Assembly (NCBI RefSeq): GCF_921293095.1
Contig: NC_060251.1
Span: 101,232,566-101,296,565 of the forward strand
DNA: 64,000 nucleotides
Origin: Ischnura elegans
Lineage: Eukaryota > Arthropoda > Insecta > Odonata > Coenagrionidae
Direction: 5' to 3'
Positions 12,901-22,842 of this stretch are shown here, piece after piece. Made by a program: the position numbers and the translations under genes. The first letter of the stretch is position 1; each line of letters opens with the position of its first letter. The notes beneath the pieces were generated by a model. That model was given only the letters and a program-made list of their open reading frames with translations, was not told the origin of the DNA and ran no database searches.

Positions 12901-15900
12901 GTCCAAAATTTTAATCATGAAAAATTGTCGTGGCAAGCATAATATAATTTTGCAAAAATTTATCTGTGATCTCAAATATGAAAATGTCACCTCAGCAATT
13001 CCCCTGAGGTAATATTTTATTATGCTGGTTAAAATTTTTACAATACAAGTATATTTTTACATAAGTCCACTACATATCCTGAAAATTTCAAAATGATGGC
13101 TACAATTTTAAGTGACTTATAAGTCAGAATATCAAGACAAAATACGGCCAGACGTTCTGCACGCTCTTCCATTGGAAGACGCACAATTCCCTCTCGCTCG
13201 GTGGTTTTTCGTGATGTATAATAAAAATTTTATCTTATGCGATTACTTTGAAATTTTCAGCTCAACTAGTCGAGATCCTTTCCAACAGTTTTCTCTGTCT
13301 AAAATTGATAAAGTTTTCCTCATAAATTTTTGAGATATAAATAGCTACATTTGAGATGTAAGTAATTATTTGCATCGGTCTACTCAATCTAAAATTTGAA
13401 CTTTTAACACAAGATCATACATTTTCATCAAATTCAAATCCCGCAAAATACCCAGAGCTCAGGTATGTAGCCAAAAATAAATTTCATATAGGAGCGGATA
13501 GTAAACCTAATCCAATTTGGTCCGTTCGAATGCCAAAAATGAATGACTTCCAATGGCCTATTCCTGTGGACCACTCCATTTTGAAAACGACAAATGGTAT
13601 ATTCTATAAGCAGAAACAAACAAAAAAGTTATTGTACAAATTAATCATATAAATGGCTAAGTTATAACAACACGCATCTCAAATTCGGCCGGTTTGAGAC
13701 AGGTATCTTAAACAAAGTGTAATAACATTAAAAAATAAAATACAAGCAAAGAACAACTCTTAATTTGCAAATGAATGCTTCTTTTTCAGTTGTATGAACT
13801 TTTCGTGTTTAATTTCAGTGTGCAAGTGAAAGAAATTAATCTTTTTTTTTCTCTGCTGAAAATTTGCTATTTTTGAGATACGTGTTGTTAGAACTTAGCC
13901 ATCAATATGTTAGATAACTTAGTGCATCGTGTGCTGTATGAAATACTATTTTTGGGGTTGCTATAAAAATTTCAGGATGTTCTTAAGATATAAGACATGG
14001 TCTCCGGCATTACTTTGTGGAACTGCTTCATCATAAAATAAAAATACTTTGTTCTATTACACACTTTCCTTTGAATAGTACGATCCGGGTTTCTGCATAT
14101 CATGCTATCATCAGGTCGATAGTCTGGTATGCAGAAACCCGGGTCGTTCTATTTAAAAGAAAGTGTGAAATAGAACAAAGTATTTTTATTTTGTGATGTT
14201 CTTAAGACTCTATACTCCCTGGCTAAGTGCCTTATTGTGAGGACTATCTAAAGTTGAGAATTCACATTTTCTTCCCCAGGGATCCCCGAGCTGGGTATCA
14301 CCGAAGTGGAGCCGGTCCTTGTCGACGAAGTGTCAATTGCTCTGGGAAGCGGACCCGATGGCTACAAGGCATCCTTCAGGGACATCGAAGCTCGAGGAGT
14401 TAGCAACCTGACCCTGGTCAAAATGATGTGAGCAAGTACTCTTGAAAGTCCGAAGGAGGTTACTAGGCAGCTATTGTGCACCGGCGCCGGGTTTGATTCC
14501 TTCCCAATGGTTTTCAACACGGTGTATACCTGATTTACTCTTCATACCTTACATGCAAGCAGGAAAAATGTATGTAGAGAAACGTGGGTATAAACTGCAT
14601 TGATTATTGTTGGAATCAACAGCTGCCAAAAGGATCTTACGTCCTCAATAAACCATATCTTAGGAAAATTTCATTTCACGAGTCCTACAAGTCACAAGAA
14701 CTATGGAATGGTAGTAATTGTCATGAATGCGAATTATATCAAAGAAACATTGACATTGGGTAGACATGAATACCCACTGTACTTCATATTTGCGACATAA
14801 GACATGCATAAAATAAAGTCTAACCTCGTAATAATATGTGTAAAAGAGAAGCACACGCTGAATTTAAATCAGCTGAAAATTTTCATCAGTGCAACATGCT
14901 GTATACAGGCTTTATTCGAGAGGAACTCATTTTTTCAAGCATTTGAACTCAATTCTAATGCACCCAAGGAGAATTTAAAACCAAGAGTTGAATCAAATTC
15001 AAATTATAAAAACTAAACTATTTTGGACAAACCAGATAAGAGTTGCTTTAGGAAATTAGGATTCATACTATTTCATGAAAGCTTGCGCTCATTAATTCTT
15101 CCAGAGAACTAGAAAAATACATTAAAGCCTAAAAGATCCTGTATTCTTTAATCTGAAAGAGGACAAGTCAAAATCATTGAAATTTCTTAAAATATTTATT
15201 TTGATATTGCAATGAAACCTGCGGCACATTAAGCGCTTATATCTATACCATCATTGAAGTCTCTAATTTTATTTGAAAAAACTACAATGATTTTTATCAT
15301 ATCTTGCCATATGAATTTTGTACAACAGGTATCTTGTTGAAAATGACCATGCCACTATTCAGGTAAGTGAACTTTGGTGAACGAAATTTATTTATTCTCC
15401 ATATCACCCATATGCAGTTGTAACTTTCAGTTCAAATAGTTTCTTTTGGATTTCAATACTCAAGCTGAGGTTTGGCAGTCGTAAAAAGTAAGGTGCACAA
15501 TATTTGTCAAAAACTTCTATTCAAACTCTTTACAAATTGACATGATTTGAATTAATTCCTTTTAAATCCCGCCGATAACAAATAATTCACCAATTGGATA
15601 CCTTAATCTATACGGTTGAAAGGACTTAAATCAATTCTTTCTTGCTTAATTATATTTCTGCGATGCATGCTACTTAAGTTACAAATTAAAAGCACGAAGA
15701 AAAGCTTGTGAGGATCAATGGAGTATATCATACTCTGATTGTTTTTCTTTCCTAAAAAAAATGTTTTATTTCATTAAAGGTATGGAATAGTTGCATGCCC
15801 AACGAAATATATAAAACTTAAATTAAATTTGAGGGAAATTGAAAGTGAATTTAAAATTTTTAGCCATTTCAGTTTATTTGGATTTTATTTTAAGAAAGAT

Positions 15901-18900
15901 ATTACCAATAGAAATATTTCAAGGCCATAATTCATCACTTTAAACAAAAACTAATTGACAAAAACGAGAGTGAGTTTCTTTCCTTCAGAAATAAGCTTGG
16001 AATTTTTTTAATTTAAAGCACTCGAAAGAAAAAACAAAATTATCCATTTTCTTTATTTCTAATCAATTATATTTCATTTTATAGTTTAATGTCTGATGTA
16101 TAGATTAACTTCGTAAAACCAAAATTTATCACTTAATATTTACTTATCACAATTTTTTACTAAAAGTGACTAATACTACAAATGACTAAAAATTGAAGGC
16201 CCTAATTATTTCACCTATTCTATTTGTAATTACGTCAATGCGTTCACCACAACATGTGCGTCTTGGTTTTATTTACAAACGATACTAGAACTTAAAATTG
16301 AAATAATGGCATTCTATGTCTTTAGCATAAATGAGAATTTTGGGAAGCCCATGATTATGAATTTATGATACACTCTAAAGTCTAAAATAAAGTATATTTT
16401 AGACTGGATAGTTCATGATAAGATACTAAGGTTGATACACAGGAGATTCTTCATCGTGTATTGGCAAATAAAATGCAATTTCCATTCTTTTTTGTAGAAA
16501 ATAGGGTACTTATTTCCTTCACCATTGGTGATATTTCAGAGACTCATTTTAGCCGCAAGAGGGAGTTGAGTTATATATTAGCCTGGAATAATTCTAAGGT
16601 TGATATTAAATGAGAAAACTGGTATTGTGGTACTCGTTTCACGCATCTTGAGATTCCTCATTCAGCTTTTCAAAATAGCAAACCTAGCGTTGGAAAATTT
16701 CTGTTGTCTCAATGCACCATCTAATGTGACTTTTCCGTACATTTTAGAGCTGATTTCGATAAGATGGAGATCCAAATGGCATTCAAGATCCCCAGGATTC
16801 GAGCCAAGGCCAACTATCGCAGCTCCGGTGTCCTTCTGGTCGTGAAAGCTTCTGGTGGAGGAGACTACTGGGGAGTATACGGTGAGTTAACTATTTTGGT
16901 GCATTGCTTCAACGATTCAAGAGAAAATACTGGCTGGGGAAATTTCACAAAGCCTTTCACCTGTACTACGAATTCTCTCCTTCCTGAACGGAGAGGAAAG
17001 TTTTGAATTTGAACAGAAGAAAATGGCTTTCATAAGTTATCTATTTGTATAAAACGTTTCACTCCAACACTTTTACGAAATATGAAGGTTACATAAGCGT
17101 GAAAAGCGAACATTAAACATATCCTGGACCTGTAAAAAGTAATTTGGTAAACTATGTACAACGCCGTCGTGGTCTCCAAATATCCTCCTATATACTCACA
17201 TTCTGACGCGGTTCATAGATTTTCGAAGAGAATTATAAATTTTACTTTTGATTTTTTTTTTGCTTTTTTCCAAGCTTAATTAGATACTTACCCATAGAAC
17301 TTAATTTTATTATGTTGTTAATTTTCTGCAACAAAAATCTAATTCAATGATAAAATTATCATATTTAGACCATATTCTCACAATAACTTTGATGCGAAAT
17401 ATTTATTCCTAAAAGTTGAATCTCTTAATTCATTCGTCGTTACTGTTATTAAATCATTATTAAATCTACGCTTTGCACATACAATATCTGACACTTTATG
17501 GATGGGTTTCATTGGATGTTAAAATTTGTCGTGATCGGCTATAAAAACGTAAAATTTAACGTGCATTATGTTGTATCTAATTCATCGTTAACTCATTCCA
17601 CTTGCATTTATTTTCACCCAAAATTCCACACATTCTGTTATCAATTGGAATCAGCTCTAACTATAGTTACCGCCGTAGCATTGTCACTCACTTCACTTAC
17701 TTGCCTTATAATAAGATATTCTCGATGGATGATTTATCATGAAAAACTGATTTTGCTTAATTTTGTCAATAAATTCTTGCTTGATTAATTCAATCAATGG
17801 TAAAATATATCATTTTATAATTCAAATCACAACACCGAATAATATTACCAAAAGCCATCGCATTAATCGCTAGAGGAGCATTGCAAAGGTACATTCTGGC
17901 ACTTGTCGTTTAGCATTTAAGGAATCTGTGTATCATGGAAGTTTGGTAACGTGGTAGTCAAATAGTTGTTGACCGCCTAAATTGCTGTCTATGCATCACA
18001 TTATAGAAGATCAAAAAATTGAAGCTGGGAAAGTAGGATGCAGTTACTTCAATCTGAATTTCCTGTAGCATTTGGGTCACTGGGGAACGAGGAAGAAAAG
18101 ACTGAGGTTCAAGTGCAGAATGATGATAAATATCTAAGACTTATTTCCCAGAGTTATATCGATGAGAGTAAGGAAATTCAATGTAGGAAGACGAAAACAT
18201 TTTCACAGTAAAACTGCATTTACCAAAAGATAACCATATAATCTGATTAGAAAGATCAATTTTCGTATATTTCTTCTCTCTCAGTATCACAGTAAGGGAG
18301 TGTTTGGGGGATAAAATCCCCCCCACCCCCCGAGAGATCAAAGTAATTTTGAAGTTAAATCCATTTTACTTAATTGGATTAATATTACTTATTGAATAGC
18401 GTAAGGATTAATAAAATCTCAGAAATCCGTAAAACTCACCACTTCGAATCATTGATCTTATAATTTATCTGGAGGAAGGCCCCCATACCTCTCGTTTACC
18501 CTGGAGGGTATTCCATACCTCTCTGTCTCCAGTATTAATTGCGTCTAAAACCCCCCAGCCTTAATTCCTAGCTGCGTCCGTATTCTCTCTATCTGTATAT
18601 CTAATATTTATGATATTAGATATATCTCTTGCTAGCCCCATTTTAACCCGAACAGTAGTTACCATTCAAATGTCTGTTTTATGCTAGCATACCTAATTTT
18701 CCTAAAGAAAGTGTAATAACCAGTAAGATGAGGTGAGACGCAAAGCGCGCCTGAACGCTAAGGATGAATAAACGTCTTTTTACTCAACAGATGGCGTTCG
18801 AGTGGTGGTCGACTTCCTTGGAACCAAATACACGGGTGAGGATGGAAAGACATACGTCAAGGTGAAATCTGTGAAGCTGGACTTCACTGTGGACAAAATT

Positions 18901-20698
18901 CGAATGGGAATAGAGAAGCTTCACAATGGAAACCAAGTCATAGGTGAGTAACATAGGGACCAGTATTGATTATTCTCCACTTAGCACAACCTACTTACTC
19001 ACCAATCAGTACATTCATTAAATTCATGCAATAATTATAGAATTCAAATTCTCAATAATGCTCCGCGTTTTTCCTGTGCTTCATGTCGTCTGTAAGGGAT
19101 AATAAAACAACGTTAAAATTACAAGAATGCACGCCTTAAACAAATAAGGAGCCTTATGCGAGAATGCAATGCTATAATTTAATAATTGGTATGCATCTCT
19201 TATCAACGCCTTTTGAATCGGTTCCAAAACCATAAAATGAGCCCGGTGAATTGGATATTTTTTTAAAATTTTATTGGATCTGCAATTAAATCGGCGTTAA
19301 AAACCTTTGAGATTAAGAACTCTTTTACTAGGTAATGGTTTTCCGGGTTTACACCGCGTTGATTCATGTTTTGCGGACGACAGTTTCGGGCGCGTTTCAG
19401 CTCCCGTCTTCGGGTCCAAAGACGGGAGCTGGAACGCGCCCGAAACTGTCGTCCGCAAAACATGAATCAACGCGGTGTAAACCCGGAAAACCATCACCAA
19501 TTAACTCACCGCGGAAGCCTCCGTAATAACTCTTTTACTAAATTGAAGCCAAGTAAAACAAAATTGATATATTTATATAATTCACAAACTTTATTGGATG
19601 GAAGTGGCATGAACCAGTTTATTCACCTGGGCAGTACACTAGAGGGAAATGGGCTCAATATAGATATTAGAAATATAATCGAGTAAGGAGGCGTCAATGA
19701 ATAGCCAAGGCGTGATGATAGAAGGAAAGCGTGTAATTAAAAGGCTAATAAGGAGCCTGGATTGGATGCTGAAACTTTGCAGAAACGCAGAGGAAGTAGA
19801 ACGAGAAAAGAAAAGGTGTTCGAGAAATGGGATTGGATGAAAACGGCATAGATTAAATGGCATAGGGAGAAAAAGAGGCGAAGAAGTGCTCATGATGGTG
19901 GGAGAGGAGAGAAAAACTCATCACGCTGAGGGGAGCGAGGTTGCTGAAAACTGTGAGAGAGATAAGAATGTTAGTTAACCAGAGAAGAATGATAAGAAAG
20001 AATTTATAGATAGAATTGAATGCAATAAGCCCATTGCCCACATTATCTAATAAAGAGGAGATTTCAACGCCTGATCTATGTCAGGCCGAAATGATTCGTG
20101 AAATGTTGTGCAACTCCACCGTCACCGGAAAAATACCTTTACTAATTAAATTACAAAATAAATTCCTGCGAAATGGATAGCAAAATAATTCCTAATCCAA
20201 TTCGTACTATAAATTTAATTAATTTCATATTTTGAAAGCATGGGTACAAGTCAGACAGACATGAATAACATAATAAACGTTGGAACTGTGGATTTCACTA
20301 ATCCCGAGACTCAGCTAAATTTATCCTTTACAAAAAGAAGTTACACCAGTTAATTTTTGATGAATATTACCTATATTCATTCAATTCATTCATTTTAAAA
20401 CTTAATATCAAGTAGTTTTTAAGTTTCACTACCCTTTTGGTTCACAAGTACCTACGTACTTAGAACACAATCGATTTATTTGCTACCTGAATGACGTTAA
20501 GGAAAATTAAGTTGATCTCACTTTTCATTGACAATTTCTTTTACAGAGGCCGCCATGAACTTATTCATTAACACGAATGCTCAGGAGTTGATGACTGAAA
20601 TGAAGCCGACATTGAAGAGGAAATTTGAGGGTGTACTGAGCAACTTCCTGGAGCGTGTCCTTTCCAAAATACCCCTTGAAGCCTTCGTGACGGATTAG
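3839..20698 (+). CDS. Takeout-like / JHBP-superfamily secreted protein (six-exon gene)
   Basis: Coding exons: 3839-3920, 12417-12509, 14280-14427, 16748-16881, 18791-18943, 20547-20698. They join in phase into 762 nt, a 253-aa protein, matching the usual length of takeout/JHBP proteins. Residues 1 to about 23 form a hydrophobic signal peptide. C34 and C44 flank a SDPKFNE segment, the conserved N-terminal disulfide region. G59-I65 (GIPELGI) is a family hallmark. Later come a GVSNLTL segment, an ADFDK block, a DYWG block, and a C-terminal LxRKFEGVL...FLERVLSKIP helix region typical of the family. Family knowledge: these are secreted carriers of hydrophobic ligands, such as juvenile hormone or related terpenoids, with roles in feeding, circadian output or chemosensation. 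The specific ligand is unknown. The first intron is about 8.5 kb. I find no second family member in the window, although these genes are often clustered. Confidence 0.9.
4265..4390. mobile_element. Degenerate foldback with hammerhead-like core (intron 1)
   Basis: A perfect central hairpin AACATTTTCA/TGAAAATGTT lies at about 4319-4341. Outside it the arms still pair: GCTGTA...ACCATG-TCG is present on the right arm and, reversed, on the left. The right arm reads CTTGAAAATG, a CGCT/AGCG stem, GAGACC, then ATGGTCG and AATAAAT, the same order as the other hammerhead-like units here. It is diverged, so it is probably old. Confidence 0.4.
4391..8500. other. Intron 1 (first half), nothing else recognised
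   Basis: AT-rich intronic DNA without supported exons. A GC-rich patch near 8340-8590 contains a GCGGCCGCGGCGATGCGGCG-type stretch with no recognisable protein. It could be a regulatory island or an old repeat. Confidence 0.35.
8810..9582. repeat. Direct repeat pair within transposon debris
   Basis: The motif beginning AAAAACACTAATTTGGTGAG and continuing through GAATTAC and GCAAAAA occurs at 8810-8843 and again at 9548-9582 in the same orientation. Between them is a 79-aa + strand open frame (8954-9193) rich in W, Y and K that I cannot place in a family. The two copies suggest one element interrupted by, or duplicated around, another. Confidence 0.4.
9508..9881. mobile_element. piggyBac-type MITE (intron 1), probable
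   Basis: The right end reads GGGACATATGCGTCCC then TCGGACCTTAAAGAG, followed by TTAA at 9882-9885. The left end CTCCCTTATGGTCTATAGGG then ACATATGTGTC is an imperfect reverse complement (TTAWGGTC...GGAC...CATATG in both). Such ends with a TTAA target are typical of piggyBac derivatives. The left TTAA is not preserved. Confidence 0.45.
10503..11905. mobile_element. Large palindromic element with long inverted repeats (intron 1)
   Basis: Arms at about 10716-10950 and 11385-11614 are reverse complements over roughly 230 bp with moderate divergence. Shared landmarks are ATTTTAAAC-TTAAATCACCGG, CATGTC-TTTCTCG and ACCAAAGAA--GTAAC. Near the outer limits GTGTTTCAGG (about 10505) and a reversed GTGTTTCAAG (about 11900) may be terminal repeats. 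A smaller nested copy of CAGTAACARACGTCAT lies near 10684 and, inverted, near 11300. No transposase frame is visible; probably a non-autonomous DNA element of unknown superfamily. Confidence 0.45.
12417..12509 (+). CDS. Takeout-like gene, coding exon 2
   Basis: Acceptor TTTTTTCTAG, donor GGAGCG|GTAAGA; enters and leaves in phase 1. Encodes residues 29-58 with the cysteine pair C34/C44 around SDPKFNE, then an amphipathic stretch before the GIPELGI motif of exon 3. Confidence 0.85.
13652..13903. repeat. Inverted repeat in intron 2
   Basis: ATGGCTAAGTTATAACAACA plus CGCATCTCAAA at about 13652-13682 matches the reverse complement of 13873-13903 at 29 of 31 positions. The arms are about 190 bp apart. 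This may be the ends of a small MITE; no target duplication was identified. Confidence 0.4.
13976..14207. mobile_element. Foldback element with 13-bp target-site duplication (intron 2)
   Basis: GATGTTCTTAAGA occurs at 13976-13988 and 14195-14207, bracketing an insert whose arms (about 14033-14100 and 14130-14194) are reverse complements. Each arm holds ATATGCAGAAACCCGG or GTATGCAGAAACCCGG and a tail rich in TATTTTTATTTT. On the minus strand the junction reads CTGATGATAGCATGATATGC then AGAAAC, a hammerhead-like core with a GCAT/ATGC stem. The exact 13-bp duplication argues for transposition. It lies 72 bp before exon 3 of the takeout-like gene. Confidence 0.65.
14280..14427 (+). CDS. Takeout-like gene, coding exon 3
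   Basis: Acceptor TTCTTCCCCAG, donor ATGAT|GTGAGC. Encodes GIPELGITEVEPVLVDEVSI and on to GVSNLTLVKM, the best conserved part of the family. It lies only 85 bp downstream of a foldback insertion in intron 2. Confidence 0.88.
16748..16881 (+). CDS. Takeout-like gene, coding exon 4
   Basis: Acceptor ACATTTTAG, donor TATACG|GTGAGT. Only the first AG keeps the reading frame (ATA completes the split codon); the next AG gives an immediate stop. Encodes ADFDKMEIQMAFKIPRIRAK and then a GVLLVV strand and GGDYWG, matching the beta-wrap core of the family. Confidence 0.87.
18791..18943 (+). CDS. Takeout-like gene, coding exon 5
   Basis: Acceptor TACTCAACAG, donor GTCATAG|GTGAGT; phase 1 at both ends. 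Encodes 50 whole codons including VVVDFLGTKY, a YVKVKSVKLDFTVDKIRMG strand and the LHNGN segment that precedes the C-terminal helix in takeout proteins. Confidence 0.87.
19318..19540. mobile_element. Near-perfect palindrome with 13-bp target-site duplication (intron 5)
   Basis: Arms of about 80 bp (19331-19410 and 19419-19498) are almost perfectly complementary, giving a very stable hairpin with an 8-bp loop. AACTCTTTTACTA is repeated exactly at 19318-19330 and 19528-19540, immediately outside the left arm and 29 bp beyond the right arm. The arms carry CGAAACTGTCGTCCGC and GAGCTGAAACG, reminiscent of the GAGCTTGAAACG of the element near 3 kb. It is GC-rich compared with the host intron. The matching open frames on both strands are artefacts of the palindrome. 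Confidence 0.65.
20547..20698 (+). CDS. Takeout-like gene, coding exon 6 (C-terminus)
   Basis: Acceptor TTTCTTTTACAG; ends at TAG. Encodes the C-terminal amphipathic helix region with FINTNAQELMTEMKPTLK and ERVLSKIPLEAFVTD. The family normally has NxN...L.P....I and an IP near the C-terminus, which agrees. Confidence 0.87.
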
Positions 20699-20901
20699 TT
20701 TCCTGTGGAAGCATCCGAGGATCTCAAAGAGCCAAGCTCCTAACATGCAGCAACTGTCCATTGAATGACAAAGAATACATCAAGGCATAAACGGTTTCAA
20801 TAGCGGTACAAATATAGAAGAGCTATAATTCATTAAACATATCCATGACAACGGGACAGTAACTTAAAAACAAACTGAACGGGAAAATGAAAGAAAATAA
20901 A
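20699..20901 (+). terminator. 3' UTR and likely poly(A) signal of the takeout-like gene
   Basis: The first canonical AATAAA after the stop codon is at 20896-20901, about 200 bp downstream. Further AATAAA motifs occur near 21316 and 21709, so alternative ends are possible. No cleavage evidence is available. Confidence 0.45.
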
Positions 20902-22471
20902 ACCGTCGTGCCCCAGATATTGATGCGCTTTCACGAGCGTAATTTTACATTAAAAAAACTGTTGCGATGATTGACGTAATATTTAAGTACTTGTGATTGA
21001 ATGTTGAGAAAATGAAATTTGTGCTGTTTAAAAACATGCTGAAAAAAGACATTGAATGAGTGCAAAATATGATGTGCATGCTCCACAAAGCATCGTATCC
21101 TGAAGTAGGGTAGCAAGGTGTTTTCGTGATGGATGGATGAATTCAAAATGTTTCAAAAGAAAAAGCGTCTTTGAAAGACACTAATGTTGTGATTATTGTA
21201 AAACCAAATATGTGTCAAGCTGAGTGAATGAGTTACATCAATTAACTGATTATTGTCTTGATCCCGAAGTGACTATTGGGCATCGAGGAATGTTTTGTCG
21301 AATTTCATTTTACAAAATAAAAATATCAAAAAAATTGAATGAATTATGTGATTTATATTTAAGTTATGTAATGAGAGTGAGTGTGGAGTTAAAAATATAT
21401 TTTTAATGGATAGATTCATATTAATATTTGCATCACTATCGACTATACAACGCCTAAAAAATAAATCAAGGAATAATTTTTTCATGTTTTCATAAAAATT
21501 ATAACATTCAGCTCCAGACACGACAAAGGTGATGATACTTTATTGATGATAAAGTGATATATAGGTTAATTGTAGTGTGTATTTGAACGGAATTTGTTTC
21601 CTTATAAACAAACCAAGGTCATCAGTACTAGGAGCAACAGAGCCGTTTAGCCAAATGAATACACTTTAAGGACCACTATTTCTTGCAGTGCAAACCTTGT
21701 GTGAATAAAGAAAATATACTAATCAGCATATAAAAATAAGAGTTTTTCTGAAGCTTTGGGAAGTTTTTTTACAAAATTACCTCTATGCATACACAAAATT
21801 TTGTGTAACATTCACAAAAAAGCATGTATGCTCATGTACACAGAATAAATGTGAAGTAGGAAAAGTTAAGATAGAATAATTAAAAATGTCAACCAACAAT
21901 GAACTACTGCATCCCCATTAAAATTACTCCGCAAAAACCAAGGCAATAACATGGGCTGTGGCATGAAGGATCAAATGACTTCATATCAGTATATATTTTT
22001 TCCTCACCAATTTGAAGGAAAATTCTTTCATAATATCATCGAGCAAATTATGGAACTCGATGAAAAGCAGTATAAAAAATACTCTCGAAATGTCAACAAA
22101 GGTATCTAATGAAAATATCTAATACTATTTTGTCCAATTTTTTAAGTGATTTAATATATATATTTTATCATTATACATCTGTATTGCTATTCCCATGACT
22201 TGTGGTAAAAATGTATTTTATCCATATTTTTTGAGATGGAAACAACTCATCTTCCTTTCCCACAGTAGCAGACAGCATTAGAAAGACCAACTGAAGACAT
22301 TTATGCATATTTCAGCATATTCTCAAAACGACAAAATCGTCGCAAAGTAGATATAGATGATAATTGTTATCTGTCAGCATCTGCGATCTCTCAAGACAGA
22401 AATGATACGTGAACTCCGCCGCCAAATCCTCTCCCAAAGTCGCAAATGAAGATACGGCGTTCGTAAATCAA
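20902..22471. other. Intergenic, nothing recognised
   Basis: AT-rich DNA downstream of the takeout-like gene. No conserved protein segment, TIR pair or RNA gene was recognised. Confidence 0.4.
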
Positions 22472-22618
22472 TCAAAATGTAATTAGCATCGCAAGTACAG
22501 AGACTCTGCCAAGGTACATGGTAACGTCCTTGGGAGGAGGAGCCGTGTCGACCACTTGGATGCTCAGCTTGAAAACGATTGCATCACCACCGTCTACAAA
22601 CTTGATTTGTTTGCGATG
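22472..22618 (-). other. Short coding-looking minus-strand segment, unassigned
   Basis: About 49 codons are open on the minus strand, containing KFVDGGDAIVFKLSIQVVDT, then APPPKDVTMYLG, before a stop. Composition is more protein-like and GC-richer than the flanks. No clear splice acceptor precedes it and I do not recognise the family. It may be an exon of an unannotated gene, a pseudogene or part of a repeat. Confidence 0.2.
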
Positions 22619-22704
22619 TCACCTCGACCAATTCTCATTATAACGTGCCAGACCCGCACTAAGATCCATACATAGAATTTCCGCCCCTTTTATTGTGATA
22701 ATGC

Positions 22705-22842
22705 GAATCGAAACCCATTGGTATAATTTATCAAAAGGTCTTTCAAGGGACAGCGCACAAGCTCTCAGATGTATCTATAAATTCCGCTTTTTTCTACGAA
22801 GTAACTGAGCTGGTATATGAAATATTTGGTGGTCTGGTAAGC
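22705..22842 (-). repeat. Dispersed repeat, copy 1 of 2
   Basis: Reverse complement matches 28814-28966 along its length. Shared blocks include CTTACCAGACCACCAAA, TATACCAGCTC/TATATCAGCTC, GATACATCTGA, TTGTGCGCTGTCCCTTG and AAATTATACCAATGGG. The family is unknown; no coding capacity. Confidence 0.55.

Noticed and set aside
15329-15362. Micro-exon of the takeout-like gene (GTATCTTGTTG...ATTCAG between AG and GTAAGT)
   Set aside because: It has good splice signals but is 34 nt long, so including it shifts the frame of exon 4. Skipping it gives the family-consistent VKM-I-ADFDK join.
19263-19686. Several open frames on both strands with near-identical translations
   Set aside because: They arise because the sequence is an almost perfect palindrome; both strands read alike and there is no independent coding signal.
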